DNA of 60,286 bases from Elusimicrobiota bacterium (GCA_016209035.1 JACQWX010000092.1:1-60286), one strand, 5' to 3'. Shown: positions 48,138 through 57,263, counted from the stretch's first letter. Notes: a model not told the origin generated them from the letters alone. Program-made: numbers and translations.

Positions 48138-48988
48138 TTCCGCGGGCCCCGGAGCATGACGTCGGCCAGCAAGCTGAGCTTCTCGGCGCGCTGGGCGGCG
48201 CCGGTCTTGTGGTAGACCGCGATGAGGTTGCGCATCATGCGGACGATGACCTCCCTCGACGACACCCTGGAGAGGAACTGCGGCCGGAAGTCGTAGCCGC
48301 TGCGGATGAGCATCCGCCGCACGTCCTGGGCGTTCATGAGCTTCCCCCGGTGGAAAGTGTCCACGAAGAAGGTGGATCCCTTGGGCTCCGTGAACCCCAC
48401 CAGGAAATGACCCGGGGTACCCACGCCGTGCACGGGGAGCCCCAGGCGCGCCCCGATCAGGAGGTAGAGCACGGACAGGGTCACCGGGATCCCGCGTTTG
48501 CTCTCGATGACGCGGTTCAGGAAGCTGTTGTCCGGGTCGTAGTAGTCCTCCTCGTTCCCGGCGAAGCCCAGGTCCTGGAAGAGCCGGGTGTTGAGCTGCT
48601 GCATCGTGGCGTAGGCATCCGGGTCCGAGGACAGGCCCTTGCGGACGTCGGCCGCGACCCGGTCCAGCCATTCCCTGTACACCAGCGGGTTGATCTGGGG
48701 ATACCCGAACCGGCACACGAGGAATGCCCCCTCTTCCAGGTCCGGGTCCGGCGAGGCCGAGAGCCGCTCGAATGAGCCTTTGAGCCTCTGGAAGCGCAGG
48801 TCGAGCTTGATGGACTCGATCAACCCCGCGACGCCGGCGGCGCAGCTCGTGCGGTATTCGTCGAGATAGGGGAGCATGGGCTCGCCGATCCGCATGATCT
48901 CCGTGCGCACGAGTCTCACGCTGACCTCGTCCTCGTCGTCCAGCAAGCTGACCAGGCTGCGCATCTCGCTGTCGGTGGGGGTATCCAT
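48134..48988 (-). CDS. SirB1-type transglutaminase-like protein
   Basis: A 284-residue protein of the SirB1/transglutaminase-like family. The core RGIPVTLSVLYLLIGARLGL with VHGVGTPGHFLVGF is typical, and NSFLNRVIESK precedes it. The usual catalytic Cys position is occupied by Thr/Ser (PVTLS), as in most SirB1 homologues, so it may not be an active enzyme. An N-terminal HEAT-like helical region (SLLDDEDEVSVRLVRTEI) is also standard. ATG 48988 is preferred to a TTG at 49000. It heads the four-gene operon ending at the DsbA-like gene. Confidence 0.88.
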   Translation of the reverse strand: MDTPTDSEMRSLVSLLDDEDEVSVRLVRTEIMRIGEPMLPYLDEYRTSCAAGVAGLIESIKLDLRFQRLKGSFERLSASPDPDLEEGAFLVCRFGYPQINPLVYREWLDRVAADVRKGLSSDPDAYATMQQLNTRLFQDLGFAGNEEDYYDPDNSFLNRVIESKRGIPVTLSVLYLLIGARLGLPVHGVGTPGHFLVGFTEPKGSTFFVDTFHRGKLMNAQDVRRMLIRSGYDFRPQFLSRVSSREVIVRMMRNLIAVYHKTGAAQRAEKLSLLADVMLRGPRK

Positions 48989-49050
48989 GGCCACACCCAA
49001 GTGTAGCCCTTCATGCCCTGATTTTCAAGACGGAAGCAAGGTCACTTCTG

Positions 49051-49056
49051 TATAAT
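49051..49056 (+). promoter_or_regulatory. -10 box upstream of the XdhC-MobA gene
   Basis: A perfect TATAAT, but 54 nt before the ATG. The interval holds the palindromic repeat at 49063-49103, as if the repeat had been inserted between promoter and gene. Confidence 0.5.
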
Positions 49057-49062
49057 ACGGCT

Positions 49063-49103
49063 TAAGCCCCCACGGCTACGCGCCTCCCCGTGGGGGAGGC
49101 TTG
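49063..49103. repeat. Second copy of the AAGCCCCCAC palindrome
   Basis: AAGCCCCCACGG ... GCCTCCCC-GTG-GGGGAGGC, a perfect 8-bp stem, with the same order of parts as the copy inside hemE (4120-4155). Its GGGGGAGGC arm may act as the ribosome site for ATG 49111. Confidence 0.65.
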
Positions 49104-49110
49104 TGAGAAC

Positions 49111-50802
49111 ATGAACGGAATCCGCCCCAAGGAGATCCTCGACCTTCTCCACGTCCTCGACCAGGACCTCGGGGGCGGCCCGGCCGCGGCCGCCGCGCCG
49201 AGCCGGCTGATCCTCGCGACCGCCATCTCGCTGAACGGTTCCGTCTACACCCGGGCCGGGGCCATGGGGCTCTTCGTCCCTGAGGCCGCGGTCCCCGGCA
49301 CCATCTGCGCGAAGAGCCTCCAGGGCGGGCTCTACGAGAGCATCGAGGAGACGGCCTTGGAGGGCCGGCCGAGGACGGCGCGCCTCAAGATCGAGGAGGA
49401 CGACCCGATCCTGGGCTTCGGGTTCCTGTGCTCCGGGACGCTCGAGGTGTTCTTCGAGCCCGTCGATGAGGCGCTGCGTTCCCACCTGCGCAAGGTCCGC
49501 GACGCCGTGCTCAACGCCGAGGGCATCGTCTGCGGCCTCGAGATCGAAGGAGCCGAGGTCGGCAAGAGGACGATCTACCGTCCGGACCATCCCGCGGCCA
49601 AAGACTGCTACAAAGAGGAGACGCCGGAGCTCGTCGAGGAGACCGCCCAGGGGGGGCTTCGCCGGATATTCCTCTGCCCGGTCCGCCCCGTGGGCAAGGT
49701 GCTGATCTTCGGCTCGGGCCCCGACGCGGCGCACCTGGCGGCGCGGCTCCTCGAGCTGGGGTTCACCGTCAGCGTCGCGGACCCCCGGCCGAGACGGCTG
49801 CGCAACGTCAACTGGGACCGGACCCGCGCCATGCTCATCGAGGGCGGCTGGGAGGACGCCTCCGCCGCGGTCCGGCCGGACGAGGAGACCTCGGTGGTCG
49901 TCATGACCCACAGCCTCGCCGAGGACCGCGCGGCTCTCAAGGGGGCCCTCTTAAGCGCCGCCGGCTACATCGGCATCGCGGGCACCGCCAAGAGGGCCCG
50001 CGAGCTCCTCTCCGACCTCGAGCTCTCGGACGTCCGCCCGAGGCCCGGCACCGTCTTCGCCCCGGCGGGCCTCGACATCGGGGCCGAGACCCCCGAGGAG
50101 ACGGCGCTCAGCATAGCTGCCGAGATCATGGCGGCCCGCTCGGGACGCAAGGGCGGCAGGCTCTCGTCGAAACCGCGCGCCCACGCCGAACACGCGGCGC
50201 ATCAGGTCCCCGGCCTCGTCCTCGCGGCCGGCAGGGGACGCCGCTTCGGAGCCGGCCACAAGCTCTCCGCTCCGGTCCTGGGGCGGCCGGTCCTGAGACA
50301 CGCCATCGAGAACGCCTTGGCGTCACGGCTCGACCCCGTCATCGTGGTCCTGGGCTGCGAGGCGGACGCGGCCTTGAAGGTCATCGCCGGCATCGAGGAC
50401 CCCCGCCTGCGCGTGGTCTTCAACCCCGGTTGGGCCTCCGGCAAGGCGTCGTCCATCGAGGCGGGCCTTCGCGAGGTTCCCCCGGGAGCCGCTGGCGTGG
50501 TCGCCCTGCTCGGGGACATGCCCATGGTCAAGCCCTGGCTCATCAACCGGGTCGTCTCGGAGTTCGAGCTCTCCGGCAAGCTCGTCTTCCCGGTCTTCCC
50601 GGGGCCGGAAGGCCCGCGGCGCGGCTACCCTACGGCCTTCCCCCGGGAGCTCTTCGGCGAGATCAAGACCCTGACCGCAGACGACACGGCCGGCCAGGCC
50701 GTCCGCCGGCACTGGTCCGAGGCCATGCGGGTCCCGCTGGAGGACGCCTCCACCCAGCTCGACATCGACAAGCCCGAAGACCTGGAACTGCTGCCCAAAT
50801 GA
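49111..50802 (+). CDS. XdhC/CoxI-MobA-like fusion (molybdenum cofactor maturation)
   Basis: A 563-residue fusion. Residues about 25-95 are the XdhC/CoxI N-terminal domain (ILATAISLNGSVYTRAGAMG), about 190-330 the XdhC Rossmann domain (KVLIFGSGPDAAHLAARLLEL; VVVMTHSLAEDRAALK), and about 365-563 a MobA/MocA-type nucleotidyltransferase (LVLAAGRGRRFGAGHK, LLGDMPMVKPW). XdhC hands sulfurated Moco to xanthine-dehydrogenase-type enzymes and MocA makes the cytosine dinucleotide form, so the fusion should serve a molybdenum hydroxylase. No such hydroxylase is in the window. Confidence 0.9.
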   Translation: MNGIRPKEILDLLHVLDQDLGGGPAAAAAPSRLILATAISLNGSVYTRAGAMGLFVPEAAVPGTICAKSLQGGLYESIEETALEGRPRTARLKIEEDDPILGFGFLCSGTLEVFFEPVDEALRSHLRKVRDAVLNAEGIVCGLEIEGAEVGKRTIYRPDHPAAKDCYKEETPELVEETAQGGLRRIFLCPVRPVGKVLIFGSGPDAAHLAARLLELGFTVSVADPRPRRLRNVNWDRTRAMLIEGGWEDASAAVRPDEETSVVVMTHSLAEDRAALKGALLSAAGYIGIAGTAKRARELLSDLELSDVRPRPGTVFAPAGLDIGAETPEETALSIAAEIMAARSGRKGGRLSSKPRAHAEHAAHQVPGLVLAAGRGRRFGAGHKLSAPVLGRPVLRHAIENALASRLDPVIVVLGCEADAALKVIAGIEDPRLRVVFNPGWASGKASSIEAGLREVPPGAAGVVALLGDMPMVKPWLINRVVSEFELSGKLVFPVFPGPEGPRRGYPTAFPRELFGEIKTLTADDTAGQAVRRHWSEAMRVPLEDASTQLDIDKPEDLELLPK

Positions 50803-50839
50803 CGGTGTCTTGATAACTTGATGCCTGACACCGTACAAT
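50802..50839 (+). promoter_or_regulatory. Promoter with inverted repeat, start of cNMP-protein operon
   Basis: A perfect inverted repeat ACGGTGTC (50802-50809)/GACACCGT (50827-50834) encloses TTGATA (-35, 50810-50815); TACAAT (-10, 50834-50839) follows at 18-nt spacing and lies 7 nt before ATG 50847. It could be an operator and/or the terminator of the upstream gene. Confidence 0.5.
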
Positions 50840-50846
50840 AGAGCCT

Positions 50847-51356
50847 ATGCTGACCGAACACGAGAAGTCCATGTTGATGGTGAATCTGGTCAACCGCTAC
50901 ATGACCCCCTTCGCGGCCCTCCTCGTCTTGAGCGCCGCGTTCTTGAGCTCGACCCCGGGCAAGGTCTCGGCCGCGGCGGTCCTGATCCTGGCCGTAGCCT
51001 GGGCCATGAACTTCGCGACGCCGCGGTTCATCGCCCGCTTCCCGGAGAGGACCGAGGTCATCCGCAACGCCCGCGTCGTGGTCAACTATGTCTTCGACCT
51101 GGCGCTCATCTGGATCTTCCTGCCGTACTGGCCCTCGATCTGGCTGCTGTTCCTCCTGACCATCATCGCGGTCGGCGCCTACGAGGACAAGAAGACCGTG
51201 GTCCAGCACGCGGTCCTCCTGACCGCGATGCTCTGCATCGTGTCCTTCGGCCGGGGCGCGTGCACCCTGGCCCAATGGGGCGACGTGGGCGTCAGGGCCG
51301 CGGCCCTGTGGTTCACGGGGCTGTTCACCAACCGCCTCGTCGCCTCCCTGCAGTGA
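50847..51356 (+). CDS. Hypothetical polytopic membrane protein
   Basis: A 169-residue protein with about five hydrophobic segments (FAALLVLSAAFLSS; AAAVLILAVAWAMNF; YVFDLALIWIFLPYWPSIWL; LLFLLTIIAVGAY; HAVLLTAMLCIVSFG). The layout resembles the membrane sensor modules of kinases or cyclases but no output domain is attached. The cNMP-binding protein starts 4 bp later, so the two may work together. No named family recognised. Confidence 0.7.
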   Translation: MLTEHEKSMLMVNLVNRYMTPFAALLVLSAAFLSSTPGKVSAAAVLILAVAWAMNFATPRFIARFPERTEVIRNARVVVNYVFDLALIWIFLPYWPSIWLLFLLTIIAVGAYEDKKTVVQHAVLLTAMLCIVSFGRGACTLAQWGDVGVRAAALWFTGLFTNRLVASLQ

Positions 51357-51360
51357 GCGC

Positions 51361-51831
51361 ATGATCCGCGGCGGCAAGTCCGGCATCCTGGAAGCGCGGC
51401 CCGTCGACGCCGAGGAGATCGCGTGGCTCCAGCAGGGCCTGCGCAACGTGGGCTTCTTCTCCAAGCTCGGCCGCGCCCAGCTCGAAGAGGTCCTCCCCTA
51501 CATGCTCTTGGTCCGCTACGACAAGGGATCGATCATCTGCGAGGAGGGCGAACCCGGGGACGCCATGTACCTCATCTACAAGGGCACGGTCGTGGTCACG
51601 AAGAAGGACTGGGGTGAGCCTGTCGCCATCCTGGAGGAAGGCCACTTCGTAGGCGAGATGGCCCTCCTCTTCGGCGACCCCCGCTCCGCCACGGTCACTA
51701 CCGTGTGCCAGACCGAGGCGTTCTGCCTGGCCGCCGAGGACTTCAAGCGCATCGTGGACAAGAGCCCGGACATGACGCGCACCCTGCGCCGCCTCGCCGA
51801 AGCCCGCCGCCAGCAGCTGGCCCATTCCTAG
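51361..51831 (+). CDS. Cyclic-nucleotide-binding domain protein
   Basis: A 156-residue stand-alone CAP-family sensor domain. The phosphate-binding cassette is complete: HFVGEMALLFGDPRSATV, containing the Gly-Glu pair for ribose and the Arg for cyclic phosphate; ICEEGEPGDAMYLIYKGTV is the beta-roll entry. There is no HTH, so it does not bind DNA itself. It could read cAMP from the CHASE2 cyclase at 10515. Neighbours are a small membrane protein upstream and a secreted metallopeptidase downstream. Confidence 0.9.
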   Translation: MIRGGKSGILEARPVDAEEIAWLQQGLRNVGFFSKLGRAQLEEVLPYMLLVRYDKGSIICEEGEPGDAMYLIYKGTVVVTKKDWGEPVAILEEGHFVGEMALLFGDPRSATVTTVCQTEAFCLAAEDFKRIVDKSPDMTRTLRRLAEARRQQLAHS

Positions 51832-51839
51832 CGCTGCCG

Positions 51840-52976
51840 GTGAAGCCCTCCTTCTGCCTCGCGGCGGCTCTCGCGTGCCTTCCCCTCCCGGCAGCCGGCG
51901 TCTCTGGCTCCCCCATAATGGCCGGGCCGGGCCTGGTCGTGGACGACCGCGGGAGCCCCTCCGAGACCCGGGCCCTCAGGCGCATCGCGGCCTCCCTGGC
52001 CCGCTCCAGGACCGCGGCAGGGCTCCTACAGGAGCTGGCCATCATCGGCAACGCCAAGATCGCCTTCTCCTCCAGCGCGGCCTCCAGGAAGGACGAGTCG
52101 GCCCCCTTCGACCCGGACCGGATCACGATCCAGGGGACGCTGGCCTGGGCCAATTTCACCGAGCCGCAGCTGAGGGTGTTCCTGGACGAAAAGCTCCTCC
52201 CCTACAGCCCGGACCGCGTGGCGCCCATCCTCGCCCACGAACTCCTGGGCCACAGCCTCCCGCTCCTTAAGGCCGACAAGGCGGGCCTTGGCCGCTCGGT
52301 CTTCGCGCGGTTCGACGGTGCCGAGCTCTACGCCAGCATGGTGGACTCGGCCGTAGGCCTCGAGCTGAGGCTCGAGTCCTACGAGGACGAGGCATCGCGC
52401 CTGATGCGGAGCACGGCCGCCTACGTTGCCGAAATCAGGTTCTGGGGAGCCGGCTACGCTCTAGCCTTGAGCCGGGAGGAGGCCGCTGACCCGGCTACGG
52501 CGTACCGCAAGCGCCTGACCATGGCCCGAGCGTCCTTGCGGGACCTCGCGGGAGAACGCCTGCGATGGAAGGCGCGCGAAGCCCTGCTGAAGCATCTCCT
52601 CGACGAGGACGGCATGAACCGAGCGGTCCTGAGGACGGCCAGGGTTGAGGTCCGCTACCGTCTCGACACCTACCTCCCAGACCGCCGGGAGAGGCTCCCC
52701 CAGGTGATCAAGGCGCTCGAAGAGGAGCTCGCCTACGGCCGGACCCCGACCGGGAAGTCCGATTGGAAGCTCCTGGCCGAAGCGGCCGGCCACCCGTTCC
52801 TCAAGGAGCTCGACGAGAAGATCCTCTTCCTCCAGTCCCGGCTGCGCGATCTCCGGCCGGACGCCGCGCCTCCCCGAAAGGAGTGGGCGGATTGGTCCGC
52901 GGTGCAGGGCATCGCCGAAGAGGACCTGCGCCGGCACGACGGCCTCGACCCGAAGGCCGTCCAGTCCGCTTTCTAG
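51840..52976 (+). CDS. Secreted HExxH-type putative metallopeptidase
   Basis: A 378-residue exported protein with a GTG start and signal peptide (FCLAAALACLPLPAAG). LAHELLGHSLPLL contains an HELLGH motif (H133, E134, H138), the zincin-type zinc-binding sequence, in a region otherwise resembling no family I can name. The remainder is largely helical. The third zinc ligand cannot be assigned, so peptidase activity is an inference. Eight bp separate it from the cNMP-binding gene. Confidence 0.6.
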   Translation: MKPSFCLAAALACLPLPAAGVSGSPIMAGPGLVVDDRGSPSETRALRRIAASLARSRTAAGLLQELAIIGNAKIAFSSSAASRKDESAPFDPDRITIQGTLAWANFTEPQLRVFLDEKLLPYSPDRVAPILAHELLGHSLPLLKADKAGLGRSVFARFDGAELYASMVDSAVGLELRLESYEDEASRLMRSTAAYVAEIRFWGAGYALALSREEAADPATAYRKRLTMARASLRDLAGERLRWKAREALLKHLLDEDGMNRAVLRTARVEVRYRLDTYLPDRRERLPQVIKALEEELAYGRTPTGKSDWKLLAEAAGHPFLKELDEKILFLQSRLRDLRPDAAPPRKEWADWSAVQGIAEEDLRRHDGLDPKAVQSAF

Positions 52977-53017
52977 GAGTCCGTCCGAGTAATAGCAGGC
53001 CTGCCGCGGACCCACCT

Positions 53018-53842
53018 ATGCCTGGGCCCAACGCCTGGACCCGATTAGGCCCTTTTTCTCTCACGGCCGCGGGCGCTGTCGGCGCCATCCCTGCCTCGTT
53101 CATCGATTCCCTTTCCACCCATCTCGACCAGACGGCCCTGCTTCTCAAGATCAGCCTGCCGGGCGTCCAGACGCCTTCCGTGGAGACGCACGGCGTCGCG
53201 AAGGACCCAACCCTTCCGTTACCCGTCGCGCCCGACCTTGGGGCCGGCGCTGCCGAGTACCTCGCCCACTCGGCCCTGACCGGCGCGCTCGGCTCGCCCA
53301 CCCCTTCGGCCGACGCCCAGGCCGCGGCCGTCCTGGCCAAAGCCCTCACGGATCCGGAGGCGCGGGAGGCGGTCGTCTCGCTCCTGCGCTCCGAGCACGG
53401 GGGCCGCGGCAGCGAGCTGGCCGCCAAGCTCGAGGAAGCCTCGCGGACCGCCGCCTCCAACCCCTACCTCCGCCAGCTCGCCTCCGACCTCTCCGCCGCG
53501 GGCCCCAACGCCGGGACGCTCTCGGCCCTCTTCGACGGGACGACGGCCAAGGCCGCGGCACTGGCCGTGGCCGAGGTCGTGTTCTGGGGCGGCGACGCTG
53601 ATTCCTCGCCCTTCCGCCAGGCCGACATCCCCGCGGTCACTGTCTTAGGCGCCTCGCCCGAGGTCGTCTGGGACATCGTCCACTCCGAGAACGACAACAT
53701 CTCGGCCTTCTCCCTGCCCCACTACAAGAACACCTACCAGCTCGTGCTGGCGACGCTCAAGGACCTCGACGTCACGCCCATCGGCAGGGTCGGACGCGCG
53801 GCGATGGGGCTAACTCAGGCCTTAGGGCTCGTTAAGAAATAA
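53018..53842 (+). CDS. Hypothetical protein with M28-peptidase-like C-terminus
   Basis: A 274-residue protein. The C-terminal third (DSSPFRQADIPAVTVLGASP, then VVWDIVHSENDNIS) follows the pattern of M28 aminopeptidases: an aspartate-Pro-Phe metal-site region, GIPA-type strand and HS..D terminal ligand. The N-terminal metal-binding half is missing; instead there is an Ala-rich helical segment (PEAREAVVSLLRSEHGGRG). It could be a truncated peptidase or a non-catalytic relative. The last codons (LVKK stop) are formed by the long palindrome that follows. Confidence 0.5.
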   Translation: MPGPNAWTRLGPFSLTAAGAVGAIPASFIDSLSTHLDQTALLLKISLPGVQTPSVETHGVAKDPTLPLPVAPDLGAGAAEYLAHSALTGALGSPTPSADAQAAAVLAKALTDPEAREAVVSLLRSEHGGRGSELAAKLEEASRTAASNPYLRQLASDLSAAGPNAGTLSALFDGTTAKAAALAVAEVVFWGGDADSSPFRQADIPAVTVLGASPEVVWDIVHSENDNISAFSLPHYKNTYQLVLATLKDLDVTPIGRVGRAAMGLTQALGLVKK

Positions 53843-53998
53843 GTGACACACTTCGGAGGCCCGATGTCGAGTCGATTTCTAGGCGCGACGAGGGAGCATG
53901 GCGAGCCATGTGAGCGAGGAGCAACGACGAAATCGGCCGACAGCGGGCCTCCCCGAAGGGCCGGGGCGAAGTGTGTCACTTATTTCTTAACGAGCCCT
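53824..53998. repeat. 175-nt cloverleaf palindrome between convergent genes
   Basis: A perfect 32-nt arm (53824-53855) repeats inverted at 53967-53998, followed inwards by a second perfect 9-bp stem (GGAGGCCCG/CGGGCCTCC) and an imperfect one; the centre has a CATGGC/GCCATG hairpin. It supplies the last codons and stops of both convergent genes (LVKK on one side, GSLRNK on the other) and probably works as a two-way terminator. Architecture matches the element at 5-132. Confidence 0.8.
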
Positions 53999-55565
53999 TA
54001 CGGGTGGGAGTCTTGCGTTTCGCGATCGGCATGAAGGGGACGTGGTCCACCTTCTCGCCGGTCAGGTCCTCGTAGTAGGAGAAAACCTTCGGGACGAAGG
54101 CCTTGGTCTCAGGGTAGTTGGGGATGCGCTGGCCCACGGCGCCGTCGCCCGCGTTGTAGGCGGCCACGGCCAGGACCCGGTTGCCGTTATAGAGCTCGAG
54201 CAGCCACTTGAGGTGCCGGACGCCCCCGTCGATGCACTGCACCGGGTCGCGAGGGTTCACCCGGAGGATCTTCGCGGTCTCCGGCATGAGCTGCATGAGG
54301 CCGATGGCGCCCGCTTCCGATTCGCGCATGGGGTCGCCCCAGGGGTTCTCCGCGCGCATGACCGCCTCCACCAGCCAGGGGTCGACCCCGTGCTTCTTGG
54401 CCTTCAAGTGGATCGTCTTGCGGTACTTCGAGACCGGGTCCCGGGGCCGGATGACGCCGCTCGGCGGGATGATCTCCTCGACCTTCTCGCGGATATTCTC
54501 CGCCGCCTCTTCCCGCACCCGGCGGGCGTTGGGGGCCTTGGGCGGGATCACGGGCTTGACCTCGGGCTTGGGCGTCTTGCCCCGCAAGGCGCGCTCGTAG
54601 GCGGCGAGGAAATACTGGACCTCCGGATCGTTGGGGATGCCGCCGCTCCGGATGACCGCCCTGGAGCCGACCTGATAGGCTGCCAAGGCCCGATGGACGT
54701 CCCCCCGGAACTGCTGGAGGAGCTCAGCCAGGAGGCGCGCCCCCACCCGGATGTTCGCGCGGGCGTCGTTCAAGTCCGCGTCCTTCATGCCCACGCCCGC
54801 GGCCGTGGCCTTGGTGATGAGCATGACGCCGTGGGCCCCTCCGCTCTTGCGGGTGGGCTTGGAGTCGAACCCGCCCTTGGCCTCGACCACGGCCCGCAGG
54901 ACCGCCGGGTCCATGCCAGCGGCCTTGGCCTCTTCCTGGATGACGACGTCGTAAGGATGGCCGCTTCCCAGGGGAGGAGGCTCCGGCGGCTTGTCCTTAT
55001 TCTCGGTCGTGAACACGATGCCGGGCGCCTCGGTCGTCAGGCCCGGTTTCTTGAAGGGGACCGCCTCGATCGGCGTGCGATTGAGGTTGGCCGCCACAAG
55101 GCTTCCGTCGTAGAAGGCGTCGAACCTGCCGATGACCAGGCCCCCGCTCATGCCGCGCTCCATCGCCTTCTGAACGCCGGCCAGCTGCAGCCGGGGGACA
55201 TCCTTCTTCGCCTCGCCCGAGGTCCCCGGCGGAACCCCCTCCTGGGACTCGGCGAAATCGATCTTGTCCTCCCAGAGCCGCTTGAGCGTGACGACGAGCT
55301 GGGCGAAGTCCTCCTTGGGGAGGGTCGGCGACCATTGGCCGGCGGAATACTCCTGGACGAAGGAATCCTTCCCCTGAGGAACACGGGCTTTCTTGCGCTG
55401 CGCGCCCAAGAGCTTGTTGATCAGCGCTTCGCTGGCATTGAGCTTGGCCTGGACCTGGGACTGCTTGGAGGCCTCCTCGGTGAGGCGGATGGAAACCTTG
55501 ACGGCCGCGTCCGCGGACCCGGCCGAAGTCCAGAAGAAAAGGCAGACGAGCGGAAGAGGGGTCAT
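53976..55565 (-). CDS. Lytic transglycosylase with two SLT domains
   Basis: A 529-residue exported protein with a signal peptide (LPLVCLFFWTSAGSADA). The C-terminal SLT domain (about 385-515) is canonical: catalytic Glu in VEAVMRAENPWGDP, then AIGLMQLMPETAKIL and AVAAYNAGDGAV. A first SLT-like domain (about 215-330: VLRAVVEAKGGFDSKP, AHGVMLITKATAAGVG, ALAAYQVGSRAV) has diverged motifs, though Glu is still present. An N-terminal helical region includes FDAFYDGSLVAANLNRTP. It cleaves murein glycan strands. The C-terminal GSLRNK is encoded by the palindrome. Confidence 0.9.
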   Translation of the reverse strand: MTPLPLVCLFFWTSAGSADAAVKVSIRLTEEASKQSQVQAKLNASEALINKLLGAQRKKARVPQGKDSFVQEYSAGQWSPTLPKEDFAQLVVTLKRLWEDKIDFAESQEGVPPGTSGEAKKDVPRLQLAGVQKAMERGMSGGLVIGRFDAFYDGSLVAANLNRTPIEAVPFKKPGLTTEAPGIVFTTENKDKPPEPPPLGSGHPYDVVIQEEAKAAGMDPAVLRAVVEAKGGFDSKPTRKSGGAHGVMLITKATAAGVGMKDADLNDARANIRVGARLLAELLQQFRGDVHRALAAYQVGSRAVIRSGGIPNDPEVQYFLAAYERALRGKTPKPEVKPVIPPKAPNARRVREEAAENIREKVEEIIPPSGVIRPRDPVSKYRKTIHLKAKKHGVDPWLVEAVMRAENPWGDPMRESEAGAIGLMQLMPETAKILRVNPRDPVQCIDGGVRHLKWLLELYNGNRVLAVAAYNAGDGAVGQRIPNYPETKAFVPKVFSYYEDLTGEKVDHVPFMPIAKRKTPTRKGSLRNK

Positions 55566-55637
55566 GGCGCTACCCGCCTCCCGTAGTATAGATGGAGAAC
55601 GCGTTTCGCGCCAGACCTAATTTCGCCATTGAAGTTG

Positions 55638-55643
55638 TATGAT
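55638..55643 (+). promoter_or_regulatory. -10 box of the broken nucleotidyltransferase gene
   Basis: TATGAT, 6 nt before ATG 55650. A trace of expression for a gene that is now broken. Confidence 0.3.
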
Positions 55644-55649
55644 GGCGGC

Positions 55650-55920
55650 ATGCCGGTCGATTCGCCGAAGCTCGCCGAGGTCATCAGGCGGGTCGTTGAG
55701 GTCGCGCATCCCGACCGGATCATCCTCTTCGGCTCATGGGCCCGCGGGGAAGCCGACCCCGACAGCGGCCTGGACCTCCTGGTCGTCAAGTCCGGAGTGT
55801 CTCATCGCAGGCGGCTGAGATACACAAGAGCTTCTTCGGCCTCGCCGTCCCCGTCGACCTCATCGTGGTCACGCCCGAGGACCTCGCAGCCTTCAAAGAA
55901 ACCGCAACCGGCTCCGTGGG
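55650..55920 (+). pseudogene. Frameshifted MNT-type nucleotidyltransferase
   Basis: ILFGSWARGEADPDSGLDLL is the GS...DxD core, with Gly replacing Ser before the second Asp. Around 55805 the frame changes: IHKSFFGLAVPVDLIVVTPE continues in another frame, then stops being NTase-like after AFKETATGSVG, where it runs straight into FecR sequence. It is a decayed relative of the intact MNT at 34532. No HEPN partner follows. Confidence 0.7.
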
Positions 55921-57263
55921 CCTGTCCCTGCAGATCGGCAGGGTCCGCGCCTGGGTGAGCAAGGCTTTCGGCTTTGAGGGCAGGAAGTTCGCGGTGCAGA
56001 CCTCCGCGGCCGTGATGTCCGTTCGGGGCACCAAGTTCGAGGTCGCCGTCAACGAGAAGAACGAGGTCCGCCTCGACGTGCGCGAAGGCGTGGTGGGGGT
56101 CAAGACCGTGCTCGGCGAAGAAGTCGAGGTCGGCCCGGGCCGCGCCCTGCGCAGCCTGCTCATCATCCCGGACAAACCCCTGGACCTTCCGCCGGGCGCG
56201 CGCGAAGAGATCTAAGGAGAAGGATAAAGAGAAGGACAAAGCCAAGGACAAGCCCTCGGAGAGCAAGGGCGCTGATCTCGAGGAGTTCAAGAAGGACGTC
56301 CGCCGGGAGGTGGCCCTGGGCCTGACCAAGGACCTCGTCCAGGCCGCGGCCGCGGTCGAGGCCCGCGGCGCCGAGTACGAGGAAGGAAAGACCATGGTGG
56401 ACGTGAACGGCCACCGGGTGCGCATCGAGGAGTACATCGTGCGGCCCGCGGAGGACCAGTTCAAGTTCATGGTCTTAAACGAACGCTCCAACCGCTTCGA
56501 CTACTTCTACTACCAGGCCAAGTTCAACAAGGCCCTGCCAGAGAACCTCTCGGTGGCCCTGCGCTACTTGAACGGCAAGACCGGCACCGCGCCCGACTAC
56601 TTCATCAAATCCTTCGAGTCCGGCCGCTCCAACACCCAGGACGCCATCCAGGAACTCGGCGCGGGCGGGCACCTCGTCAACACCGTCTTGACCGCGGACC
56701 GCACCGTCTACGACCCTGACGCCAACACCTTCCGCACCGTGAAGACCGGCGAGTCCCTCTGGAACACCCTTTTCGACAACTACTCCTACAAGATCAACGG
56801 GACCGAGAAGTACGGCTGGGAGCCCGCCGGAGCAGCCAACATCACCGCCTACGACTATGTCGTCACCGGGTTCAAGACCCGCATCCTCGGAGGCGGCGCC
56901 GCCTGCGCCCTCGCCGGCTGCGCCACCGCAGGCCCAGTGACCTGCACCGCCACCGCCTGCGAGACCGCGGCCCGTCCCAGCTCCATCACTCAGCCAGCCG
57001 GCAACTCCAAACTGCACGAGCGCGTGACCATCACCTACGCGGGCAACGGCACCAGCGAGACCTACGACTACTATGTCGTTGCCGACGACGGCAGGCTCGC
57101 CACCTCCGCCGACTTCTATGGGCTCACCTCCGGCGAGACCTACAAGAACACCCTGCTCCAGTACAACTACGAGCACACTATCCAGGCCTCCGAGTTCGGC
57201 GGCCGCAGCATCGACCTGGTGGTCGAGCCCAAGATCATGGTGAAATCGGGGTTGATTCCGTGA
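55921..57263 (+). pseudogene. Broken FecR-domain exported protein
   Basis: Residues from 55921 give a FecR domain (FAVQTSAAVMSVRGTKFEVAV, VREGVVGVKTVLGEEVEV as shorter runs VMSVRGTKFEV and VREGVVGVKT). It ends at a TAA at 56213-56215, but the adjacent frame carries the obvious continuation: a Lys/Glu/Asp linker (SKEKDKEKDKAKDK), LEEFKKDVRREV, then a long Tyr/Asn-rich domain to 57263 ending IDLVVEPKIMVKSG. One frameshift near 56205-56215 thus splits the gene; the N-terminus and signal peptide are missing. The continuation could be translated from the GTG at 56310. Sequencing error cannot be excluded for the shift. Confidence 0.65.
57195..57233 (+). repeat. Direct repeat flanking the toxin-antitoxin island, copy 1
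   Basis: 39 nt encoding FGGRSIDLVVEPK, repeated with one mismatch at 58580-58618. The two copies bracket 1,346 bp that contain two toxin-antitoxin pairs. Confidence 0.75.
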
